In this document: piece by piece, positions 22,521 to 32,218 of the stretch
Layout of the letters: each line of letters opens with the position of its first letter
Position numbering within the stretch: the stretch's first letter is position 1
From: Oenanthe sinensis
Lineage: Eukaryota; Streptophyta; Magnoliopsida; Apiales; Apiaceae
Assembly (NCBI GenBank): GCA_028671895.1
Contig: CM053799.1
Span: forward strand, 48,547,455-48,611,454
Reading direction: 5' to 3'
DNA length: 64,000 nt
Translations under genes and position numbers: made by a program
Notes under the pieces: generated by a model
The model's database searches: none
What the model was told of the DNA's origin: nothing
The model's input: the letters and a program-made list of their open reading frames with translations, nothing else

Positions 22521-24102
22521 TATTGGAGATGACGAAGCTGTATGAATAGTAATCGTGATAACTCAACACTAGAACAGGACAAGTAAATAATACTATGCTT
22601 ACACAGAAATCAGCAAGAAATGAAGACAAGGCAGATACGGTGAATCAAGACATTAGAAGAAGTTTTGAAGTCTACTATAGGTCACTGAAAGAAGTTCATT
22701 TATATGTTCATGCCTCAGTGAAGAATAATGGTTTAAGGACTTTCAGGGTTTCAGAAATGTTGAAGATTCAGTATAGCAGTGCCACTAAAAGATTTCAGTG
22801 TAACAACATTGATTGAAGATAGACAGTGTTTGAAGCATAGGAATCTAGAAGAATTGAAGACAGGGTAAAGACAAAGGTTACAGAAGACAACTACAGCCTT
22901 GAAGTTATACTCACTGACAATCAGTGAAGAACAGAGAATGAAGTATTCAAGATTGTGGTAGTAATGAAGATGTTGTCGAACTACCAGAAGAGATTTCAGT
23001 GAAGTTGCAGTGTTTATTAACAGTCAATGTTCGAAAGCATTTATTGGAAAGCCACATTATTAATTGAACATGGTAATCTATTCAGAAGCAAGAACCCTAT
23101 CAAGACTAGTCACTTATGAACCAGACCATTGCATCAAGTGTCAGGACATTGATAGCAAGTTTATGTCAGTAGTAGAGATCCGTGTTCAAGAGCTTGTTAA
23201 AGAAAATAGAAGACATGAAGAAATCACAAGTTTAAGATGTTGCATTGGAGTTTCAAGTTGAAGCCCAGAATTTCTCTAAGTACTTACAAGGGAAGCTAAG
23301 TCGAAATTCCTATCTAGAAATTCTAGATAAGTTTCTACTTAGAGCCAAGTAGAAATTCTGGAGGTGAAAATATTTTCTAAGTACTGAACTCAGGAAGCTA
23401 AGTCGAATTTCCTATGTAGAAATTCCTAAGTCGAATTTTCTATGTAGAAATTCTGGAGGTGAAAATATTTTCTAAGTACTCAACTCGGGAAGCTATCTCG
23501 AATTTCTTAAGTCGAACTTTCCAAGTCGAATTTCCTATGTAGAAATTCCTAAATTTCTTATGTAGAAATTCCTAAGTAGAAATTCCTAAGTTCTACTTAG
23601 AGTTCGAGATAGAGCTAAGTAGAATTTCTTATGTAGAAGTTCTACATGGATGACAGTTTCAACAAGACACATGGCATCATCTGGTTGGCAGATTTCCAAG
23701 CTTTCAAGATAAGATAAGATTTACGTGAACATCATTGGATCACTCATATCTTATCTTGTGAAGTCTACAAGACATAGATTACAAAGTAGTATAAATAGAA
23801 GTACTTGTGTAATGTTACAGAAAGAACACAGAGAGCAATGTAGAGCAATATCGAGAGAAACACTTGTAATAGAGAGGGAGTACATTCACAGAGCTTAGTA
23901 TCTTTTACTCCCCTCTTTACTTCTGTATACTATTGTAATGAATGTTGTAGCAACCCTTTCAAGTTATATATAAGATATATATTCCTTGAATCTTTGTGTT
24001 GATTTATTACATAGTATTTATTGCTTCTCATGTTCCATAAATCTCTAAAAAGTTAAAAAGTTATATTCACCCCCCCCCTCTACAACACATTTGGACCTAA
24101 CA
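22521..24102 (+). repeat. 5' LTR of Sirevirus element 2
   Basis: About 1582 bp, from TATTGGAGATGACGAAG to TTGGACCTAACA, followed by a primer binding site. The other LTR is at 39040-40609 on the minus strand. About 15 differences were counted by eye in the first ~570 bases. It contains the shared core GAAGTTCATTTATATGTTCA (22691-22710), an array of GAATTTC/CTAAGTCGA words (23265-23650) and a TATA box TATAAATAGA at 23790-23799. The run of C (about nine) near 24070 varies between copies. Confidence 0.9.
23265..23650 (+). repeat. LTR-internal array of CTAAGTCGAATTTC-type words
   Basis: Many copies of AAGTCGAATTTC, its complement-like GAAATTC, and TATGTAGAAATTC are interleaved, giving numerous short inverted repeats. 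The minus-strand partner LTR carries the same kind of array at 39500-39840 with a different internal arrangement. Confidence 0.85.
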
Positions 24103-24104
24103 AT

Positions 24105-24116
24105 TGGTATCAGAGC
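24105..24116 (+). other. Primer binding site of element 2
   Basis: TGGTATCAGAGC lies two bases after the LTR end and is complementary to the 3' end of initiator tRNA-Met, the usual primer of plant copia elements. Confidence 0.95.
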
Positions 24117-26705
24117 TTAATGTTTGACATACAAAACATAGATCCTTGTGTTTGGTAGATGGTTAGTGAGTTTTCAAGCTTTTCTTGAAAAGCGTGCATT
24201 AATTTATTTATCAGTGACAACTCATCAAAAAATTATTTAAATACTCCAGGTGTGATTATTTAGCTTGGGTGGATTTTAGATAATTTTTGTGAATTATTCT
24301 GGGTACCTTGGTTTGTGGTGTTCTTCACGTGCTCATCATTGTTCTTGATAAAGAAGATAAACCCAACAACTTTTTGATTACCTTTTCTAAAGACATAAAG
24401 TGAAAAAGGTGTTATTGGCTTTTGATTGGACATACTCACTGCACAAAAAGAAATTACTGTAGACTCTGTACCTATCACGTGGTTGTTAGGTGAGTTAGGT
24501 GAGAAAGACACAAAAGTCAAAAAGTGTGAAAGTGATCGGCAGCAAATTTTCACTAAGGCAAAAGTTCGACTTGAGGATATCTACTTGGACAGAATTTCTA
24601 CTTAGAAATTTCGACTTGGACAGAATTTCTACTTAGAAATTTCGACTTGGACAGAATTTCTACTTAGAAATTTCGACTTGACAGAATTTCGACTTAGTGA
24701 AATTTCGACTTAGGCAAAAGTTTGACTTAGGCAAAAGTTCGACATATACATAGCCTAGTGTCGGGTACTTAGATTTTTTTTGGTGACCAAGAATTAGAAC
24801 TTTGATTTATTTGGAGATAATTCAATTTTCTTTTAATTACTACTCAAGTAATGAAAAAAGTTTGTTATCTCTACTCTAAATCTACATTAAGATGGCACCT
24901 TAAAAAAATCAGTTCAAGATTCCAATGTTTGACCGAGATCACAATGAAGAATGGGCTTTGAGAATGAATTTGTTCCGATGGTTATTGTTCTTGAGCATAT
25001 GGAAGGAGATGTGATTTTACCACAACAGTCTGAGGCTAAAAAGGCAGCGGACTTTTCAGATGCTGATAAGGAGCAAATAGCTTTCGATACGTCCGTTCGA
25101 TAGACCTAGAAATAGAGGTCGTCATGGAAGGTACCGCTGAGGTCAGAACAAAACACTTTTACTCAAGATGGAGTATGACACCTACAGAATGAGAAAAGGA
25201 GCAAGCAAAAGATGACAGACACTATAATGGGTTGAAGCAGGAATCTCAAGCATTAGTGAGGATGCAGCAAGGGAAAGTATTTGTTGATGAAGTTAAATGC
25301 AAGGTTGATTCTATCAGTGAAAGTGATAAACCAAATGGATATCTGGCATCAATGACCAACACTGGAGATGAATCACTAAGCACTTCACAGGTACACATTC
25401 TAACTAGTATACGTTTATCTAATTCAGAACTGTATGGTTATTAAGTTTTAAAACGTATTATATTCATGACAGCATGTTAGCATCTTAGGACTTAAATGAT
25501 TAATTGATTGCTAAGAATAAGATTGCATGCTAGGATTCATGAGTTTAATTAGTACGTTTCATACTTGATTTTATATGCAGTAAAATGAATATCTAGAATT
25601 AGATAGGGTGTTCTAGTCGGTTAGGTATATTCCCAAACATTTGCTGAAACTTGAGTTAAATCTTATGTGATTTAATACCTCTGCTAATGTTGTGAAAATT
25701 GCTAATAGACAAACAGGTCATAGATTAGATTTTATTTGTCTTAATGACAAATGGCTTGTTAATTGTTTATGTGCTTATTTTCATATGATTTTCTTTTACT
25801 CATATAGTTGCTCTTAAATGCTATATTAGATCATGTATTGCTTGTTAGAGATAATTGGTTAAAAGATGGTAGAATTATCTAAGTAGTTAGTAAGTCATGT
25901 AGATTCGAAGCTTAATCTAAAACTGACTTTGGTAATTAGAGATAGTTAAAAATGTTAGACAACGACAGAATGGATTAGAAAGAATTAGTAATTATTTGTT
26001 AGTTCTTCTATCCATGTTCTTTTGGAAGATTAAGTACTGAATTTTCTAATATGCATATTGAAGCTGTTGTTACCTTTGATAATATCTCTAACCCATCTGG
26101 ACTCAATTAAAGTTGAGTACCAAGAAGCTTAATCATTTGTGATTGCAGAGTATGTTATGAAAGGCAAAAGTTATGTGACTTCGTGACATTTAATATTCGA
26201 GGCATATGATTAAGATTGAAGCTCTAACATCACAGTTGGTTGAGAAAGCCTACCCAACGGTAACCTTTGGAGATGACAGCAAAGGATGTACAAGGGATTT
26301 GGCTATATCTGGAATTGTCATCAGTGGAAGCATCTTTCTTGTTGAAGGACTTAAGCACTATTTAAAGGGCACTAAGGAATTCTTTGTCAAGGGTTTTCTG
26401 GAGAAGTGTTTGTTCTCAAACAAGAAAGGTGGAAGCTCACTCAACTGAGAGTGAGGAAGTTTGTTCGTAGCTGACATGGAATTTGGATGCATAGGTGAAG
26501 TGAACTTTTCAGTAAAGCTTCATCAATGAAGAGTTAGCTATGGCAAAGGAAGCTCTCTTACTTGTTAGTCAACAAGGCAATGGATTCTTTGATAAAGATG
26601 AAATTGGTGAGAGGACTGCTTCATATGGAATTCTATCCAGAAGGACATTTTGAAGTATGTTACATAGGAAAGTCAATGAAAACATCACACTAAAGAAAAG
26701 TCATA
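24117..26705 (+). pseudogene. Sirevirus element 2, leader, gag and start of pol (decayed)
   Basis: The leader (24117-24890) holds a 37-bp tandem repeat. Gag begins at about 24891 with ATGGCACCTTAA, a stop at codon 4; QFKIPMFDRDHNEEWALRM and, in another frame, ILPQQSEAKKAADFSDADKE identify it. At 26206-26448 EKAYPTVTFGDDSKGCTRDL and FLVEGLKHYLKGT correspond to the protease to pre-integrase stretch of element 3. 26500-26690 carries broken equivalents of its pre-integrase and integrase zinc region (SKASSMKS, MEFYPEGHFEVCYIGKS). It stops abruptly at about 26705, before the integrase core, where RLP sequence on the minus strand begins. Many stops and frameshifts. Confidence 0.75.
24555..24740 (+). 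repeat. Leader tandem repeat, 37-bp unit
   Basis: Three to four head-to-tail copies of a 37-bp unit beginning TTCGACTTGGACAGAATTTC and ending in TACTTAGAAA. It uses the same CGACTTAG/GAAATTTC words as the LTR array. Confidence 0.9.
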
Positions 26706-26745
26706 TGCTTAGTGGTGATTGAAATTGGTAACAGGATGACAAGCC
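26700..26745. other. Inversion breakpoint: Sirevirus pol joined to RLP
   Basis: Left of this interval the + strand reads Sirevirus pol; right of it the minus strand reads RLP leucine-rich repeats (up to about LDHLGLSSC). Neither element nor gene should stop here. The exact base cannot be fixed without an uninterrupted homologue. Confidence 0.65.
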
Positions 26746-27724
26746 TAAATGGTCAAGCGTAGAAGGGAGTGTGGCCATACTTTTCACCGAGAGACTATTA
26801 TGAGAAAGATCAAGAGAACCGAGGTATTCAAGGCTTGAAAACATTTTAATATCTAAAACACCACTGAAATTGTTTGATGACAAATCTAGGTCAGTGAGGT
26901 TGACAAGTTGAGAAAATGATTGTGGAATGGGTCCAGAGAGTAAATTGTTGCTACAACTAAATTCTTGCAGGTGTGATTTGGAGGAGTGAAATTTAGGTAA
27001 CTGACCTGTGAATCCATTAGAATATAAATATAAGACTTGCAATGATGGATGGTGAAACAACCAAGGAGGTAGAGGTCTTGTTAGTAAATTATTACTCAAA
27101 TCTAAGCTATCGAGTTCTCTAAACGGGAAAACCCAAGAAGGAAACGGACCACTAAAATTGTTACCGGAAAGGTAAAGATCTATTAGCTTAGTAAGGTTTA
27201 CTAAATCTGTTGGAATTGGGCCATTGAGATTATTACTATCGAGGCTCAAGGAAGTAAGTTGACTCAGGTTCCCTATAGATGTTGAAATTGGGCCATTGAG
27301 ATTATTATAACTGAGGTCCAAGGAAGTAAGCTGACCCAAAATCCCTATAGATGTTGAAATTGGGCCATTGAGATTATTATAACTGAGGTCCAAGGAAGTA
27401 AGCTGACCCAGAATCCCTATAGATGTTGGAATTGGGCCATTGAGATTATTACCATTAAGGTCCAAGGAAGTAAGTTGACCCAGATTCCCTATAGATGTTG
27501 GAATTGGGCCACTGAGATTATTACCACTAAGGTACAAGGAAGTAAGATGACTCAAGTTCCCTATTGATGCTGGTATCGGCCCAGACAAAAGACAATAGTA
27601 TAAAGCTAAAGTGGACAACGACTCCAGAAAACCTATTGAATCAGGTATACCTCCATCTATGTCTATGAAATATAGACGAAGGACTCGGAGAGTAGCACTA
27701 CTTCCCCACTTAACTTTGGGTAAT
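26740..27724 (-). pseudogene. RLP gene, part 3: central leucine-rich repeats
   Basis: The minus strand, read from 27719 downward, continues the RLP frame directly after part 2. It encodes about a dozen extracellular LRRs of the plant type (LxxLDLxxNxLxGxIPxxI): SIGFLESLSTLALYYC, then five nearly identical 24-residue repeats such as LGQLTSLDLSYNNLNGPI, then LTKLIDLYLSGNNFSGPFPS, LSNNLLTRPLPPWL, SQLVNLTDLDLSSNNFSGVL and a last unit ending near STLDHLGLSSC. The frame has no stop until just past the inversion junction (26701-26703). The C-terminal LRRs, juxtamembrane region and transmembrane helix are missing. 27720-27724 (GTAAT on +) is the gypsy target duplication. Confidence 0.9.
27235..27600 (-). 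repeat. Recently amplified 72-bp LRR units
   Basis: Five consecutive LRRs of 72 bp each share most bases. The two at about 27285-27430 differ at only one or two positions. This suggests recent tandem expansion by unequal exchange within the RLP. Confidence 0.85.
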
Positions 27725-28533
27725 TGTTTTAGCCAAAATTTGATGGGTTAATAACTAAGTTCTTTAATTGTATAAACGTTTAAAATCTGTGTTTTTGTAT
27801 TTGGATGGGCAAAAATCGTAAGAAAAAGCTACTTAACGACTGAAAATAAAGAATGACAAGAGACAAATTTGGTGATGCGGAAAACCCTAGTAAAAGGATA
27901 AAAACCGCGGGTGGGGTGTGCCCAGCCAAGAACATCCACTATAAAATTGTTTCCGATCGATTACAAGTGATTTGAATGAAGAAAAATACATAAACTGCCT
28001 ACTCGTCGGCTATGCAGCAGCTACTCGTCGACTGTGCTACTGTTACTCGTCGGCTGTATCTATTATGTGTATAGAATCGTCTTCTTCTTCCATCTCCTTA
28101 AGAATGTATTTATAATCTGATTTGGATGCCTCTCATGATCCTATTTTCATGCTAGATGTTGCTGATCACATTCTTTGATTGTAGGGATCAACTCCATGTA
28201 TTTAAATTATTGTTGGAGTTGGAATCTTATCCCTTCCTTAAATTTCTGCCTGTCGGGTGCTTCAGTCTTACCCGTCGAGACCTGGTCTACTCGTCAGCTT
28301 GTTAATTTCCTATTTAAAGGAAACTCAATAATTATCAATATAATCAATAATTATCCATCTTCAATTAAATAAATCAACTGATATTGAATTATTAATGAAT
28401 AATGTTGATAAATATAGCCAAATAATCCGTGGGTCGTCCAAACAATGTACACTCGTCGGCTTGCTCGTCCGGCCGTCCACTATGCTGCTACTCGTCAGTA
28501 CAAAATCCTACTTGCAAAAATATGGTTATAACA
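27725..28533 (-). repeat. 3' LTR of the Tat element
   Basis: Runs TGTTTTAGCC to GGTTATAACA as read on +; the inverted ends are TGTT/AACA. It contains several CTCGTCGG and CTCGTCGA words (27998-28060 and 28450-28497). It is 809 bp and pairs with 37691-38500. Confidence 0.95.
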
Positions 28534-28550
28534 ATAGTCCCCAATCTCAT
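28534..28550 (-). other. Polypurine tract of the Tat element
   Basis: On the minus strand, ATTGGGGACTAT lies immediately before the 3' LTR (ATAGTCCCCAAT on +). It is short but in the right place. Confidence 0.55.
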
Positions 28551-28784
28551 TGGGGTAAGAGTCTCAACTGCCCAATGAGATTGCTCTTAGGTATTGCACT
28601 TGTCCTCCACTACTCCTATTGCATGTAAAATATCTTTACATACATATCTTATATGTATTTGTAAATCATCCAAACACTTCTTTACTCTTTTATTTAAGTC
28701 CCCCTCAAATTAGGGTTTCAATCACGCTTCTAGCAACATATTTGCCATTCAATTTCTTAATTCCACCGAACCCTCCTTCAATCA
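28551..28784 (+). promoter_or_regulatory. Upstream region of the antisense gene
   Basis: Between the PPT and the antisense ATG. An AT-rich stretch with a TATA-like TTTTATTTAAG at about 28688 is followed by a pyrimidine-rich leader; a core promoter here is inference only. The inner end of the adjoining LTR may also supply regulatory sequence. Confidence 0.35.
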
Positions 28785-31033
28785 ATGGCGAAGAAAGGCG
28801 TTAAGAGTAGTAGCAAACCCGTTGAAGTTGCTGCGACGAGGAAGCCAAACTGGACGGTGACTGGCATCCTCGATCTCAAGAGTACCAATTCTAGTTCGAT
28901 GTCGTCCGATAGTGTTGTAGACACGACCCTGCTGTTCAAGTCTGATTCTAGTATGGTGCTGGTTGTTTCTGATGAAGGAATCTTCTCCGACTTTCACGCC
29001 CCCGGTTGGGTCTGTTTCTATAATTACCCATTTGAAATCGGTATGTCTTTTCCATTCACGAAGCTTGTTACTGATTTTGTTAAGACTCTGGACATCTCCC
29101 CGTCTCAAGTGATGCCTTCGGCATGGATAATTTTGGCCTCCTTGGACGTTATTGAAGATAAGCACAAACTCGGGATTGATCTCTCCGTGGTCACGTATTC
29201 TTACCAGGTAAAGAAATTTAACGGTGGCCTTTACGGGTTGGTTGGTCGTAAAAAGAGGACACCCTTAATATTGAATTTGGACTATGTACACGATCGTGGT
29301 TGGAAGAACAATTTCTTTTATGTCGAGAAGGCGTCGCTCGGGAGTCATGCTACCTATCTCTGTGAGGAGTGGAACAGAGATGGTAATTATCATTACCTTG
29401 TTGATTCATGTCATACTTTTGTTTTGCTTTGATTCTAATTTCTGTTATTACGCCATGTGTATGATGCATTTCCCCTTACAGCCATAATGATACACTGTTG
29501 TTCATTCCTTGTCGTTTTACTGAATCAAGGTCACATCGTACTCTGCACTGTTCATACTTTCTTTTTATGTGTTTTCTGTTGTCTATATTATTGCCATGAC
29601 TTGTAGGGGCCTGTGTATATTGCACTCAATGTTTCTCATTAATCGTTGTTCTTGTTGTTGTTGAGATGTTTGTTATTTGAGTTGTACTTTCAGTATCTTA
29701 GATTGCAGCGCTGATTTAGCCTTAGGCAACGTCAAGGCTGCCAAGATTGTTGGTGAAATCTTGGCGTTGCCTTTGGGTCACAGAGTTTGGCCGAACTGTA
29801 TGGACCGTCCCATTCGACATTCCGCTCCCGTCGACCCAGCATCTTTTGCTGGCAAATTGCTCCTCAAATCTGCTGCTGGAAAGGACGTTGGTGGTTCTGA
29901 ATCACACTCCAGGGCCACCAGGAGCACTGCTGTTACAAAAGACAAAGGCAAGGGAATTGTCATCGCTTCTTTGGACACTCAAATTGATGATATTTCCTCT
30001 TATCCAGGTAGTACTCCTGATATTGAGAGGATGGCCAATTCTGGACGTCAATTCATCAAAGGTATATTTCGGTTGTTATTAGTACTGCTCCTCATTTTTA
30101 TCATAAGGATTCTTTTTCCAATTCATGACGCAGAGTACAAGCGGCCTGTCATTCGTGCTCTAGAGATGTCAGGAAAAGAATTATTTCAGAAACGTGCACG
30201 TGAATCGGGGAGTGAAACTCCCAAGAGTTCTCGTAAGATGTCTAGTCCTTCTAGTCCACAATCGAAGAAAGCTAAGGTGGTAGTTCCACCTCCTCCTCCT
30301 GCTGTGATGGATGCCACACTAGAGATTGTTGTTGACGACTGGAAATGGCCTGACCTTCATAGATACAGTGTTAGCGCTGAACCTAGATCTTTGGATCGTA
30401 TGTTGGCCCCCCTTTTGCTGCCCGAGACGGTTAGTGGTCATGGCTCTAAGACCGTTGACCAAGTGATGATTAAAGCTGTTGGGCATTCCTTCCATGTAAG
30501 TATCGCACCACTTTCGTATTTTGCATTCATTTTTCCGTTGCTTTACTTTTGACAACATACTGTGGTCTTACTCTTCGTTCTTGTCATAGGCATTCCAAGC
30601 CTTACTACTGTCACGTGCTACCTATCACAAATTCTCTAACGAAATGGCCGAGTTGAAATTGGAACACTCCACCTGCCAGGAGAGGATTCGCGTGTTGCAG
30701 GAGCAGGTGTTCATGGCTCACAAGGAGACGAATGATATGCGCAATGAGCTCACCTATTTTACTGCTAAAGTCGAAGAGACTGAAGGTACATTTCTGCAGG
30801 AAACTAAGGATACACTTACCCAAGGTATCATGAAGTCTCGTGTCGAAACTATGCTGGAGTTCCGTTGTGGGGAATGGGATGACAAAGACATTGATGAAGC
30901 TGTGAGGATTTATAACGAAGCATATCCAGATGATCCTGTCAATCCCGGCGACGGCGGAGGTAATGCAGCAGTCGGTGGTTCTTCCGTGATTGCAAGACAC
31001 GTTCAAGACGACAATGATAGTGACGAGGAGTAG
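28785..31033 (+). CDS. Antisense gene of the Tat element (Transposase_28-like), four exons, intact
   Basis: Lies opposite to gag-pol. Exons 28785-29382, 29702-30061, 30134-30495 and 30590-31033 have GT/AG introns and phases 1, 1 and 0. They total 1764 bases, 587 residues plus stop, with no internal stop. The first 199 residues hold the domain Pfam calls a putative gypsy-type transposon (Transposase_28): PFEIGMSFPFTKLVTDFVKT, SPSQVMPSAWIILASLDVI, FNGGLYGLVGRKKRT. A basic, nuclear-localisation-like stretch (SSRKMSSPSSPQSKKAKVV) is followed by a proline run, then a coiled coil (about residues 450-510), and an acidic tail (DDNDSDEE). Antisense genes of this type are known from Tat elements; their role is unknown. 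The splice sites are my inference. Confidence 0.82.
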
Positions 31034-32218
31034 TTGGTTGTTTTCCTTCGTCATTTTAATTTCATTTAGTTCTTTTAATTCCGAACTCTGTTGGGCTTTT
31101 CCCTTTTGACGTTGGTTTTCGTATTATCTATTTTGGATATTAGTCCCTGTTTCGTCTTTCATGACGGGGGATCGTTGGGTTTTCCATTCATAGTTCTATG
31201 TAATTCTAGAAGTTTATTAATAGCCATTCCGTATGCCATAATGCTCTCGTCAATCTATCTATTTTTTTGAAACCGTTATTGATGAGTTTCTATTATGCAT
31301 CCATAACGTATGGCTTTTGTAGTATTTTGTTGTTTTGTACACATCTACAAATGTTGCATTCGTTAAGTAGAATAGACATAGAAAACCTGTCGACGGGTGC
31401 GTAATTGTTATGTATTTGTTTTGTCCGATTGGTAAATTGTTTAGTTTATGGACGAATCCTACAAAACTCATGCATACACAGTAGGAATAAACCATATAGT
31501 TTCTGTTGAAATATTACGTATATGCTTTTGTCATAATGTTTAATTTTTCAGATGTGTGATTGTAAAATCTTATGCTCGTCAAGCTGTTTACTCGTCGATT
31601 TTGTTGACTCGTCGGTTTGTCGCGTTGGTCGTCGGTATTATTTTTCTTACGTAAGTGCATGCACGACGTTAAGTAGCTAAGAGGCCCTCCCCTCTTGAAA
31701 CTAACTTATTTATTCGTATCAGTTTTATTGTGGAGAATGCAGAAAATTATTACTTAAAAGTAATTGATTTTGTTTCTCTATGTGTTGGTTTTATGCTTAA
31801 AGGACGGGGCCTCTACGATTTATTTGTCATGGGTAATCAGCCCAATATTGATAATGTCAGGATACTATGCCCCTAGTTACCATGTTTGTTTTCGTAATGT
31901 GTGCACATCATGATGGCAATTTTCGTATTTGACGAGCAGTCAAGCATTTATACTATATTCTAGAGCATAAATTGAAATGCATAAATTTAAGCATCTACGC
32001 ATACGAGGTTAACAATCATTTATCAATAAGCATCAATCATGGGGCATACCATAGAAAGCAGGGCATATCATGAATTTCATTTAAGCATAGTTAAGATTAA
32101 AGGAATAATTCAAAACGGGAATCAAACAGCAAAGCAAACTAGTCGTCCAAGTATTCTACATGTCCTAGTGACTTATTATATGAAAGAGCAAACTGAGATA
32201 ATAAGACCTGAGATAAAA
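31034..32218. other. Spacer between the antisense gene and the end of pol
   Basis: The two converge here. No gene seen. The segment at 31575-31645 is dense in CTCGTCGA/CTCGTCGG words like those in the LTRs. Both transcripts would need to terminate in this interval, otherwise they would overlap. Confidence 0.6.

Noticed and set aside
23064..23261. 65-codon frame in the LTR, conserved in the other LTR copy (40066-39869)
   Set aside because: Conservation follows from both LTRs being copies of one template. No start context, domain or codon bias supports a gene.
24105..24116. tRNA gene suggested by TGGTATCAGAGC
   Set aside because: Only 12 bases complementary to initiator tRNA at an LTR edge; a primer binding site. 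The same holds at 55189 and 60343.
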